From Streptomyces geranii (GTDB lineage Bacteria > Actinomycetota > Actinomycetes > Streptomycetales > Streptomycetaceae), in NCBI RefSeq assembly GCF_002954775.1, contig NZ_PJME01000012.1, forward strand, positions 124,001 to 188,000: 64,000 bases of DNA, given 5' to 3'. This document shows positions 24,959 through 34,800 of the stretch, piece by piece. Under the pieces are notes generated by a model. The model had not been told where the DNA came from. It made no database searches and was given only the letters and a program-made list of their open reading frames with translations. Made by a program: the position numbers and the translations under genes. Position 1 is the stretch's first letter. Each line of letters opens with the position of its first letter.

Positions 24959-25492
24959 ATGAGTCTCATGTCTGCGCTGTGGAGCTTGTTTGCCGCCCCT
25001 GTTGGAGCAGTCGCGACCACTCTGATCGGCGTCTTCGCAGGGAGCGCGGTCAGCAGGAGGGCGCAAGACAGACACTGGGTCCGGGACCAAGTGGCGGCAA
25101 CGTGCGCACGTGTACTTCGCGAATCGTCAAGCGTACTCGTGGACCTTGGCGAGATGGAGAACAGTCGCCCCGACTCCGTTCCCCAGGGTGTCGTGGTCCC
25201 CACCACCATCGACTGGAGACCATGGAACGAAGCCCTGAGCATGGTGAACCTTGTCGCCGAGAAGGACATTGCGGAAGCCGCCCACGCCCTCGATGAGCAA
25301 ATATGGCGCCTCCACACCATAGTCAAACGTGGCCTGACCCCCGAGGAGAGCTGGCTCGTTCTGCGGTTGCATGTGGAATCAGCGCAGAACAACTTCATCA
25401 CCACCGCGCGCCGCCAGCTCTCGCTGGCCGGAGATCCACTCCAGCGCTTCTCGGGACGGCCCGCTCCGGACGATCCGATCTGGACCTCATGA
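24959..25492 (+). CDS. Hypothetical membrane-anchored protein
   Basis: 177 residues. One N-terminal hydrophobic helix (LWSLFAAPVGAVATTLIGVFAGSAV) followed by a mostly helical cytoplasmic domain (VRDQVAATCARVLRESSSVLVDLGEM, and AHALDEQIWRLHTIVKRGL). The helix lacks a signal cleavage site, so the protein is probably membrane-bound with a soluble helical bundle. Similar small proteins of unknown function are common in streptomycetes. GC content is lower than in the flanking core genes, which fits an accessory origin. Confidence 0.72.
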   Translation: MSLMSALWSLFAAPVGAVATTLIGVFAGSAVSRRAQDRHWVRDQVAATCARVLRESSSVLVDLGEMENSRPDSVPQGVVVPTTIDWRPWNEALSMVNLVAEKDIAEAAHALDEQIWRLHTIVKRGLTPEESWLVLRLHVESAQNNFITTARRQLSLAGDPLQRFSGRPAPDDPIWTS

Positions 25493-25529
25493 CCTGACTC
25501 AAGTCCCACAGCGGACGCGCCCGCGGCAG

Positions 25530-25910
25530 CGAGGCGGAGATCACGCTGCGGCGTCGCCGGCGCCGTTGCGGCCGAGAGGTCGTTTGTTGCGGCAGAAGGA
25601 GGAGCGGGACGCCGAGCCGTCGGCCTGTGTGACCGACGCCCAGAGCGCCAAGACCTCCACCGGCGTCCGCAAGGTGTGGGCCGACGGCGGCTACCACCAG
25701 CACCTCGCCGAGCACGCCGCCACCCTCGGCACCCTCGGCACCCTCGGCACCCTCGGCACCCTCGGCACCCTCGGCACCGACAGGGAAATCACCACCCGCA
25801 CACCCGGGACCAGGGATTTCACCCAGATCCCGAAGCGGCGGGTGATCGAGCGGACCTACCGTCGGCTCCTGCTCCACCGCGTCGGCGTCGACCAGGTCGG
25901 CGAGCCTCGT
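25530..25910 (+). pseudogene. IS5-family transposase relic
   Basis: One frame keeps two transposase blocks: RQKEERDAEPSACVTDAQSAKTS, matching the stretch that ends in the first catalytic Asp of IS5-type enzymes, and KVWADGGYHQHLAEHAA with RDFTQIPKRRVIERTYRRLLLH, matching the second Asp and the C-terminal Glu block. The middle of the catalytic domain between them is missing, and a six-fold 9-base repeat interrupts the second block, so it is inactive. No terminal inverted repeats were found. Confidence 0.75.
25721..25774. repeat. Six tandem copies of a 9-base unit (caccctcgg)
   Basis: Six perfect head-to-tail copies encode TLG repeats inside the transposase relic. Expansion by slippage after inactivation is the simplest explanation. 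Confidence 0.9.
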
Positions 25911-26111
25911 TGGGCGGCCATGAAATCCCAAGGTCGACAGGGCAAAGATGCTTAAAGATCCCCTTGCCCAGATTTGGGATGAGCATGCCCAGCGAAGGAA
26001 CTGGTGCCGGACAGACTCTTCACAGCGGGGAGGGCGCACCGCCGGTTCTCGACCGCTCCCCACCCTTTGGCTCAGCCGGTCTTCCGGTGTCGACTTGGAG
26101 AGTCCCAACCC

Positions 26112-29100
26112 ATGCACATACCCCACGCCGGTCGGCGCTCGGGCTGGCGCCGAGTCGCCGTGACCGGGCTTCTGGCCCTGGGTCTCGGCACCTTCGGTCT
26201 CGCCCCGGCCCAGGCCGCCACCTCAGGTTCGCAGGTGAGGAGTTCCACGGGCTCCACCGAACCCCTGGGCAAGAGCGCACCGCAGGCGAAGAACCTGGTC
26301 CCGCTGCCCAGCGGGTACGGCACGACCCCGGCCGAGCAGGCCGCGATGCAGGCGGCGGCGGTCCGGGCGGTCCGGACCGGCAAGGCCGTCGCCGTCGACG
26401 CGCTGACCACGCCGACCGAGGCCGTAGAAGCCCTGCCTTCCGGGAAGTTCGGCCTCTCGTCCAACCCGATCCCCGTGCGGGTCGAGCAGGCCGGCCGATG
26501 GGCCCCCGTCGACCTGCGCCTGCGGCGGGAGGCCGACGGCACCTGGGCGCCCAGGGCCACGGCCTACGGAAGGGTCGCGTTCTCCGGCGGCGGCAACGGC
26601 CCGCTCGCGGTGACCCGTTCGAGCGGGGTGTCGCTGTCCTTGTCCTGGCCGACGAGGCTGCCCACTCCGGTGGTCTCGGGGGAGACCGCGACCTACCGCT
26701 CCGTGATGCCCGGCGTGGACCTGCTGGTCTCGGCGACCCCCGCCGGAGGTCTGAGCGACACCCTGGTCGTGCACTCCGCGCAAGCCGCGAAGAACCCGGC
26801 GCTCTCCGCGCTGCGCCTGGGCACGAAGGTACGGGCCGGTCGGATGACCCAGAACGGCGACGGCACCCTGACGGTGACCAACCGTCAGGGTCGCGTGGTC
26901 GCCGACGCGCCCGCCCCCCTGCAGTGGGACTCCAACCGCACCCTGCCGGCCACGCGCCTGCCCGCCGGAGCCAAGGTCGCAGCGGACGCCTCGGACGCCG
27001 GCCATCCCGGTCTCGCGGCCCGTGTCGCGCCCGTACGTGCCGAAGTCACCTCGGGAGCACTGACGCTCCTGCCGAACGCCCGTATGCTCGCCGCCCGTTC
27101 GACCGTGTGGCCCGTCTACGTGGACCCGTCCGTCAACTGGCATCCCGTCGACTACACCAGTCCCGCGTTCGACGAGGTGAAGCAGGGCTGCCCGGGCACG
27201 TCGTTCTACAACAAGACGACGGCCCTGGCCGACAACGGCAACCTCGGCGTCGGCTACAACGGTTGGCCCGAGGGCTACTGCAACACCGGCGACGAGCACT
27301 CGATCTACCAGTGGTCGCTGTCCAAAACCATCTGGGGCGCGACCATCAGCAGCGCCGAGGTGGACGCCACGGACATCTACTCCGCTTCGTGCTCGACCAC
27401 CGCCACCGTGAACCTCCACTGGTCCAAGGGCATCGGCTCGGGTACGGACTGGAGCAATCGCCCCCACTACAACAGCTACTCCACCTCCGCGAGCTTCGGG
27501 CCCGCCTACAACCCGACGTACTGCCCCTCGAACGGGTCGGTCACGAACGGGCTCAACGTCCTCACCCCGATCAAGAGCGCGGCCAGCGGGCACTCCAGCA
27601 CCTTCACGGCGACGCTGAGCGAGGACTCGATGGAGTCCAGCCACAACGACCTGGGATTCAAACGCTTCTCGCACAACCCCACGCTGCAGATCTTCTTCGA
27701 CAACCCGCCGAGCGCCCCGACCGCCGGCACCATGTCAGCGGTCTCCGGCGCGGACGACGCGGCATGTGACACCACCGGGCCCTACTACCCGTACATGGGC
27801 AAGACCATCGCCTCGACGCCACCGGTGCTGAAGGCCAAGATCTCCGATCCGAACGCGGACAAACTCCAGGCGACCTTCCAGTACTGGGTCGACGGATCCA
27901 GTACCAAGTCCACTCTGGTCAGCGGCGACAACCTCTCCAGCAACACCTACGCGAGCGTCTCGCTGCCGTCCTCCTTCATCTCCGGTCTGGTAAACGGCAA
28001 GATCGTGGACTGGGACGTCAAGGTCAGCGACGGGATGACCGGCACCTCCTACACCCAGTCCCCCACCTGTCATTTCACGGCTGAACCCACCGCGCCCGAC
28101 ACTCCGACGGTGACGTCGGAGAACAACCTGTATCCCAACACCGATCAGGACGACAGCGTTGTCGGAGCAGCCGCGGGCACCGTCGGCAAGTTCGACCTCA
28201 AGGGTGCCGGCACCACCGCGACCAAGTTCGTCTACCACCTGGACGTCCCGCCGACCACCAGCAACCCGCCGGCCGGCCAGTACGTCACGACGACGACCAA
28301 CAGCGCGACCGTCTCGATCACCCCGCCGTCTCCCGGCCCGCACACCCTGTACGTGTACTCGGTCGACGGCGCCGGTGACGACTCGGGCGAGTTCGCCTAT
28401 CCGTTCATCGCGGCCGGTCATCCGGGCACCACGTGCGCCAGCCTGACCGCCTGCTTCGACAACACCGGCATCAGCTCCGACAGCAACATGGGCCAGGCCG
28501 ACCTGGACGGTTCCGGCAACAGCCTGTCCGCGACCGACATGGCGGGCGCCGGATGGACGAGCGGTGGGAAGGTGACCGTCGACGGGGCCAGCCTCGTCCT
28601 GCCCGCCTTCGGCTCCGGCCAGAAGGACAACGTCCTGGCCGGCAACCAGACCATCACCTTCGGCGGTTCCGGCAACGCCCTGGTGTTCGTGGGGACCTCG
28701 ACCGGCGCCGGCATGTCCAACCCCGGATCGATCGCGGGCGACTCCACGGCTCCCTACGTGCCTGCCGGTACGTCGGTCACGGGGAGTTACTGCTTCTCGG
28801 GGACCACACCGACCGGGGCCTGCCCCGGAACCGGCACCATCACCTACACGGACGGCACCAGCACGACGTACGACCTGACCGTCCCCGACTGGACGTCCGC
28901 GGTGAACCCCATCGCCGCCGTCGTCCTGCCGCACAAGAACGCGGCGGCCGGCCAGACCACCGCCTCCCGGCGCCTCTACGCCTTCTCCGTCCCCCTCGAC
29001 CCGGCCAAGACCGTCTCCTCGGTCACCCTTCCCGACATCTCCACCGGCACCGGCCCGCACGAACAGGCACTGCACATCTTCGCGATGGGCACGCGCAACA

Positions 29101-31064
29101 CCACGGCGGGCACTCCGGAGGCGAACGGCACCTACGCCGGCGCGGCCTCCGGACAGTCCTGGAGCGGCGCCTGGGCCAACGCCAACGAGGGCAACTACGA
29201 CTTCCTCAGCGGCAACTTCTCCAACCAGTCCTTCCGCATCGCGCTCAAGCCCTCGCTGTCCGGAGGCACGGTGCGCATCAAGCTGGACAACGGCCTGGGA
29301 ACCAGCAAGCTGTCCATCGGGCACGCGACGATCGCGCTCAGCTCCAACGCCTCGTCCCCCTCGGCGGTACCCACCGGCACGATCAGCACGTTGAAGTTCG
29401 GCGGCGGCCAGTCGGTCACCGTGCCCGAAGGCGGCATGGTGTATAGCGACCCCATCAGCTTCAACGTCACCGCGGGCCAGTATCTGCTGGTCTCCTACGA
29501 CCTCACCAACTCCGTTCCCTACCTGGTCCAGCACTCCTATGCCACCGGCTCCTACGAATACGTCAGCGCCGTCGGCTCGGGCGATCTGACCACCGACGCC
29601 ACCGGCACGCCGTTCACCACCAACGCCGCCGCGTACGGCAACTTCACGGACCTGGTCACGGGCCTCGACGTGACGTCCGCGAACGTGCCCACCGAGGCCG
29701 TGCTGGGCGACCACCTGGTCGACCCGTTCCAACCGGACACCACGCTGCCCAACTCCAACGGCTACCGCGTCTCCGACGCACTGACCGCCGCCGAGCCCAC
29801 GGCCACGACGCCCTACGGCGTGCTCGCCGAAGGCATCGAGTCGAACCAGCTGATGACCGACAACCCCGAGACGTACAACGGCTCGACCATCGGCGGACCG
29901 GCCGCCCTCTCACGCATCGACCGCGACATCCTCGACCAACCCGGAATCAACACCGTCATCGTCGACGAAGGGCTGGAAGACCTGCTCGCCGGCAGCACCA
30001 GCGACGACCTGGAGGGCAACGGCTACACCGCCCTCGTACAGCAACTGCAGGCATGGGGCATCAACGTCGTCCTCACCTCCCTCACCCCCTGCGACGGCTT
30101 CACGGGCGACGGCGCGACGCCGAACGACCCGTGCACCAGCACGGTCGACGGCTATCGCACCGACGTCAACGCCTTCCTCGGCGGCATGAACCTGGGCAAC
30201 CCCTGGGCCACCCCGGCCGTGTACTTCGCCGACTTCGACGCCGCCGTCGCCGATCCCGCCCTCGACAGCAACGGCGAGGAGCGACTCGCTTCCGGCGCCG
30301 ACTACGGTGACCACGTCAACCTCACCAACCCCGCGTTCGGCGCGCTGTCCACGGCACTGCTGTCACCCCAGGACACGTGGAACTTCGACGACGGCACCGG
30401 CATGCCGGTGGCCACCGACACCGCGGCGACCGACTCCCTGAACACACTCAACGCCAACCTGGCCAATTCCAACCTGGGCAACAGCCCGCTCACCCTGAAC
30501 GGCACGACGACCTGGACGACCGACGCCACCAGGGGCACCGTCCTGACCCTGGACGGCACCAGCGGCGACGCAACGAGCAGCGCTCAGGTACTCGACACGA
30601 CGGGCAGCTACTCGGTCTCGGCCTGGGTGAACCTGGCGTCGCTCCCGACCCACAACGTCGCGGTCGCCGCCCAGGACGGCACCGAGGACAGCGCCTTCTT
30701 CCTCAAGTACGACTACTCGTCCCAGAGCAAGCCCGCCTGGTCGATGGCCTTCACGGACAGCGACGTGGCCGACCCGACCTCGCACGTGGCCTACGCGGCC
30801 GGAGCGACCGCGGGGGCCTGGACCCACCTCGTCGGCACGTACAACGCCGCCACCCACACCGGACGCCTGTACGTCAACGGCGCCCTCGCCGCCACCACGA
30901 CAGGGGTCACCCCCTTGAGCAGCACCGGCTCCTTCACCGTCGGACGCGCGCTCTACGACGGCAACCAGACCGACTACCTCCCCGGCATGGTCAGTGACGT
31001 CCAGGCCTGGAACTACACCCTGAGCGCCAACCAGATCACGGCGCTGTACCAGCAGATTCCCTGA
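26112..31064 (+). CDS. Giant secreted protein: DNRLRE-like region, degenerate SGNH domain, LamG domain
   Basis: 1650 residues. A Sec signal peptide ends at AQA (33-35). Residues about 60-330 are the beta-rich region that precedes DNRLRE/YD proteins in streptomycetes (ATYRSVMPGVDLLVSAT). A Cys-containing secreted module and Ig-like repeats (to about 790) follow, then a carbohydrate-binding-like region. Residues about 1190-1420 have the SGNH-hydrolase layout, but the catalytic positions are replaced: GDS is GDH (1199-1201), the block III Asn is Glu1289 and the block V His is Asn1403. A LamG domain spans about 1498-1648. ATG 26112 is preceded by GGAG at 26097-26100. It is likely a surface or matrix protein that binds glycans. 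A 20-bp hairpin separates it from the converging toxin-immunity genes. Confidence 0.85.
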   Translation: MHIPHAGRRSGWRRVAVTGLLALGLGTFGLAPAQAATSGSQVRSSTGSTEPLGKSAPQAKNLVPLPSGYGTTPAEQAAMQAAAVRAVRTGKAVAVDALTTPTEAVEALPSGKFGLSSNPIPVRVEQAGRWAPVDLRLRREADGTWAPRATAYGRVAFSGGGNGPLAVTRSSGVSLSLSWPTRLPTPVVSGETATYRSVMPGVDLLVSATPAGGLSDTLVVHSAQAAKNPALSALRLGTKVRAGRMTQNGDGTLTVTNRQGRVVADAPAPLQWDSNRTLPATRLPAGAKVAADASDAGHPGLAARVAPVRAEVTSGALTLLPNARMLAARSTVWPVYVDPSVNWHPVDYTSPAFDEVKQGCPGTSFYNKTTALADNGNLGVGYNGWPEGYCNTGDEHSIYQWSLSKTIWGATISSAEVDATDIYSASCSTTATVNLHWSKGIGSGTDWSNRPHYNSYSTSASFGPAYNPTYCPSNGSVTNGLNVLTPIKSAASGHSSTFTATLSEDSMESSHNDLGFKRFSHNPTLQIFFDNPPSAPTAGTMSAVSGADDAACDTTGPYYPYMGKTIASTPPVLKAKISDPNADKLQATFQYWVDGSSTKSTLVSGDNLSSNTYASVSLPSSFISGLVNGKIVDWDVKVSDGMTGTSYTQSPTCHFTAEPTAPDTPTVTSENNLYPNTDQDDSVVGAAAGTVGKFDLKGAGTTATKFVYHLDVPPTTSNPPAGQYVTTTTNSATVSITPPSPGPHTLYVYSVDGAGDDSGEFAYPFIAAGHPGTTCASLTACFDNTGISSDSNMGQADLDGSGNSLSATDMAGAGWTSGGKVTVDGASLVLPAFGSGQKDNVLAGNQTITFGGSGNALVFVGTSTGAGMSNPGSIAGDSTAPYVPAGTSVTGSYCFSGTTPTGACPGTGTITYTDGTSTTYDLTVPDWTSAVNPIAAVVLPHKNAAAGQTTASRRLYAFSVPLDPAKTVSSVTLPDISTGTGPHEQALHIFAMGTRNTTAGTPEANGTYAGAASGQSWSGAWANANEGNYDFLSGNFSNQSFRIALKPSLSGGTVRIKLDNGLGTSKLSIGHATIALSSNASSPSAVPTGTISTLKFGGGQSVTVPEGGMVYSDPISFNVTAGQYLLVSYDLTNSVPYLVQHSYATGSYEYVSAVGSGDLTTDATGTPFTTNAAAYGNFTDLVTGLDVTSANVPTEAVLGDHLVDPFQPDTTLPNSNGYRVSDALTAAEPTATTPYGVLAEGIESNQLMTDNPETYNGSTIGGPAALSRIDRDILDQPGINTVIVDEGLEDLLAGSTSDDLEGNGYTALVQQLQAWGINVVLTSLTPCDGFTGDGATPNDPCTSTVDGYRTDVNAFLGGMNLGNPWATPAVYFADFDAAVADPALDSNGEERLASGADYGDHVNLTNPAFGALSTALLSPQDTWNFDDGTGMPVATDTAATDSLNTLNANLANSNLGNSPLTLNGTTTWTTDATRGTVLTLDGTSGDATSSAQVLDTTGSYSVSAWVNLASLPTHNVAVAAQDGTEDSAFFLKYDYSSQSKPAWSMAFTDSDVADPTSHVAYAAGATAGAWTHLVGTYNAATHTGRLYVNGALAATTTGVTPLSSTGSFTVGRALYDGNQTDYLPGMVSDVQAWNYTLSANQITALYQQIP

Positions 31065-31075
31065 TCGGCACGGAA

Positions 31076-31120
31076 GACGAAGGGGGGCGGTCCGCTCATC
31101 GCGGACCGCCCCCCTTCGTC
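31076..31120. terminator. Perfect 20-bp bidirectional hairpin
   Basis: Arms 31076-31095 and 31101-31120 are perfectly complementary with a 5-base loop. It begins 12 bases after the stop of the giant secreted protein and ends 9 bases before the stop of the converging immunity-gene candidate, so it can terminate both transcripts. Confidence 0.9.
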
Positions 31121-31128
31121 CCGTCCTC

Positions 31129-31797
31129 CTAGCGGAGCGTGATCCCGTCGACGAGGTGCTGGATGAGGCGCAGCGCCCGCTCGGCGTCCCAGAGCCGAGG
31201 GGAGGCCAGCGGACCGCTCTCGGCGATCAGCTCATCCACGGGCAGGTCCGCCGGGGAGGGCAGAGCGAGCAGGAGTTCCTTCAGCAGAGCGCCGAAGTCC
31301 CCACCGACCGGTTCGGCCGCAGCCTGATGAAGCCTCTCCCGAGCCGCCTCCACAGCGGCCGACCGGGCGAGCACAGCGGCGGCGTCGACCGTCTCCCCGG
31401 GCGGCGGCGCGAAATCCATGGACTGCACGATGCCCACGGCCACGGCCGCGTCGGCCGGCGCCGCCCGCCACTCGTGCGCGTCCATGGCCTCCTGGGCACG
31501 CAGCACGACCTCAGCCACCGCACGGGCGACGGGCCGGGGGTGCAGAGCCAGCGGACGGCCCGTCCATTCGTCGCCCGCGTACTCGGCGAGCGACGGGTCG
31601 CTGGAGATGTCGCTGTCCACCTCGATGTAATCGATGTCGATCCGCTCCCGGGCCTCGGAGTGCTCCCACAGAATCTCGACCGGGTGATAGGCGTGCTCGT
31701 CCATGAACCGCCACCAGGCCGTGTGGGCGACCGGAGTGTCGAGCACGGGCAGCACGATCGTGCACTGGTAGCAGACGATGTCTACGGGATACTGCAT
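31129..31797 (-). CDS. Candidate immunity protein for the RHS toxin
   Basis: 222-residue acidic protein without signal peptide or membrane segment, encoded directly downstream of and in the same direction as the RHS toxin (74 bases between). The N-terminal part is acidic (IDIDYIEVDSDISSDPSLAEYAGDEW), suited to mask a basic nuclease surface; the C-terminal part is helical (AAVLARSAAVEAARERLHQ). ATG 31797 was chosen because GGAG lies 8 bases upstream. The family is not recognised; the assignment rests on position, which is the rule for polymorphic toxin systems. Confidence 0.7.
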   Translation of the reverse strand: MQYPVDIVCYQCTIVLPVLDTPVAHTAWWRFMDEHAYHPVEILWEHSEARERIDIDYIEVDSDISSDPSLAEYAGDEWTGRPLALHPRPVARAVAEVVLRAQEAMDAHEWRAAPADAAVAVGIVQSMDFAPPPGETVDAAAVLARSAAVEAARERLHQAAAEPVGGDFGALLKELLLALPSPADLPVDELIAESGPLASPRLWDAERALRLIQHLVDGITLR

Positions 31798-31871
31798 TTC
31801 TTTCTCCACTCTCCCGACGTGATCCTGCCCGCCGGGCCGTTCATGTACGGCTGCCGCGCGGGCCCGGACAC

Positions 31872-34800
31872 TCAGAATCCCTCTGCTTCCATCGCCCTCT
31901 CCTTGTTCAGCAACCCCTGCCTCTCCGCGTCCGAAGGGCCGGAGTCCCCTCCGCCTCCGCCGCCGCCCTTGCTCAGGTCGTGGAGGCCGGGATCCCCGAG
32001 GTCGTAGGTGCCGAGGTCCTCTCCGGTGTCGTCCACGATACGGACGGTGTACCCACGCCAGCTGGAAAGGTTCCGCTCCGGCTGCTTCTGCCAGGCCCGC
32101 AGGAACTTGTAGGCGTCAGTTGTCTTGGGTACCTGGAAGAAGATCTCGTTGATCTTCGCGCCCATGGCCTTGAGCTGTTTGGCGCCCTTCGACAGCTGCC
32201 TCATGAAGGCGTTCTGATTGGGGTTCTCGATCGTCTTGACCTCGCGGTATCCGGCAACGTTCCCCTGCCGGTCCAAGAGCTTGATGTCCGGGTTCAATTG
32301 GCCCTGCTCGTTCTTTCCCTTCCTCTCCGGGTTGATCTCGGCCGTGGTGTCGTCCGGCCCGCCCTCCAGTGCCGTGTAGGAGTTCTCCTCCGTCAGCAGC
32401 TCCTGCTTCTTCGAGCCCCGGTGTTCGTCACGGAGTGAAGCGGCGTCGTCGTCTCTCGTGCTCGATGCGGCCTCGTGCGTGGGATCACCGCTCCCGCCAC
32501 CGCCGTCGCCGTCCTGTACGGCGTAGGCGATGTTCGGCCCCGCCACCGCTCCGATGGCCGTCGCGGCGCCGGAGATGGCCAGCCCGGTGCCCGCGACGTC
32601 GAGAGCCGCTCCCAGGGGAGCACCGACGCCCGTCGCCATGAGGGCCGTACCGCCCGTGTCGGCCGCCGCGCCCAGCAGCAGCTCACCGGCTCCGAGCGCT
32701 GCCTGCGCCCAGTTGGTGCGCTGCATGACCTGGCCGGCGGTCTGGGTGAAATTGGAGACGGCGTTGCTGATGGAGCTGAACCAGCTGGCTCCCGTGGGGT
32801 CGCTGCCGGTGACCGGGTCGTTCCCGCTGTAGTCGTAGCCGGAGATCTGCGTGGGGTCGGAGGACTCCAGCAGCGGGTCGAGGGAGACGAAACGGCCGGT
32901 CTGCGCGTCGTACTCCCGGGCGCCCAGGTTCTCCAGGCCGGTGCCGGAGTCGGCGATACCGCCGACGTACCCCTTGTCGCCGGGCCAGGACGTGGGTGCG
33001 GTGCCGCGGACCTTGCCGAAGGGGAGGTATTGCCGACGGGTGACGGCCTGGGTCTGGTAGTCGACGGCCAAGGTGTCGGTGCCCTGGCGGTCCGGGATCA
33101 GGTACTGGATGTCACCGCTGCTGCCGCGTTCGGCGATGGTGGTGCTGCCGAGGGTGTAGTACCGGGTGCCGCTGAGAGCGTGGCTGCTGGTGTTCTCGAC
33201 GATCTCCTCGTCGTCGAGGTAGAGGGTGGCCTGGCTGGGGCCGGTGCGCAGCACCAGGTTGCCTGCGGTGTCGTAGAGGTAGCCGGTGGTTCCGCCGGAG
33301 GTGGTGTCGGTGGCCAGTTCGTCCTGGTCGTTCCAGGTCAGGGTCCGGTTTCCGAGGGCGCCGCCGTTGACGGTGAGGGTGTCACCCGCGCCGTCGTAGG
33401 TGTAGGAGGCGGTGCCCGCCGTGGCGCCGGGGCCGGTGGCGGTGGTGGAGGTGAGGGTGTGCGGCTGGTCGGTGGCCGAGCCGGCCGACGGGTAGGCGTA
33501 GGACACCGCGGTGTCGTTCGCCGTGTTCCCGTCGGTGTCGTGGTCGGTCTCGGTCTGCCGTTCGCCGTCGGTGCGGTAGGTCCAGCTCTCCCAGTAGGGA
33601 TTGGGCCCGCCGACCATGGAGCTGCTGCCGCTCGCCGGGGCGGTGGCGCAGTGGTCGGTCGCGGTCCAGGCGGCGGAGAGCCGTACGTCCCAGTCGTAGG
33701 CGTAGCACTGGGTGTCGGAGGTGGCGCCGCCGTTCTGCGCGTCGGTCGTCGAGGCGAGCAGGCCCGTGCCCTTGGAGAGGTCGTTGTCGGACCACTTGTA
33801 GGAGGTGTCGTCGACGACGGTGGAGCTGCTGGAGTCGGTGGTCTTGGCGTCGGTGGGCTGTCCGGTCTGGGGGTCGTACTGGAGGGTGAGATCGACCCAC
33901 CCGGTGGTCGGGCCCATGGAGTACTGGAGCGGGTGGCCGTACTCGTCGTAGCCCACGGCGTTGACGTAGGCCCAGGCGGTGGTGCCGGTACTGGCCAGGC
34001 TGGTGGGGTCGCCGTACTGGTCGTACCCGGTGGCGATGGTCTCGGCGGGCAGTCCGCCGGCCGCGGCGTCCTGCTGGGTGGCGAGGGTGCCGGTGGTCTT
34101 GTAGGTGTACGAGGTGGTGTAGCCGCCGGAGGGGGCCAGGGCGGCCTCGGCTGCCGGCAGACCGGCGAGGGTGGTGCGGGTGGCGGCGGCCTCGCCCAGG
34201 CTGGTGTAGGCGAGGACGGCGTTGGTCACCGCGGGGCTGGACGTGCCGAGCTGGTAGGACGTCGAGGAGGTGAGCAGGCCCTTCTTCAGGGTGTCGTACG
34301 TCCACGACGCGATCTGGTTGCTCGCGGAGGGGCTCGCACCGCCCGTGGTGTCGTAGGCGGCCGTCTTGCGTCCGCCCGCGTCGTAGGAGTAACTGGTCGT
34401 CTTGGAGCGGGAGTCGGTGGTGGTGAGGACCTGCCCCGCGTTGTCGTACGTCGCGTTGGACGTGCCCGCGTCCGGGTCGCCGGCGGAGGTCTGGTCGCCG
34501 AGCAGGTTGTAGTGCCAGCTCCAGGTGTTGCCGGCCGGGTCGGTCTCGCCGGACTTCGAGCCGTCGGGGTTGTAGGTGTAGTGGGTGTCGGAGTAGTCCC
34601 CGCTGGGGTCGTCGACCGGGTCGGCCGGGACGCCGGAGTGGTACTGGTAGAGGTCCGTGACGTTGCCGCGGGCGTCGGTGAGCTGGGACTCGGCGACACC
34701 GCCGGCCGGAGGCACGGTGGTGGTGAAGTTCCCGCCGAAGACGGTGCCGGTGTGCCAGGTCTCGGTGCCCAGCGCGTAGGCGGTGGCCAGCGTCTTGCGG

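Noticed and set aside
25721..25774. Possible CRISPR-like repeat array
   Set aside because: The 9-base units are directly adjacent without spacers and lie in a transposase reading frame.
27735..29732. 665-residue open frame on the minus strand
   Set aside because: Antisense to the giant secreted protein; Arg/Gly/Val-rich shadow without motifs.
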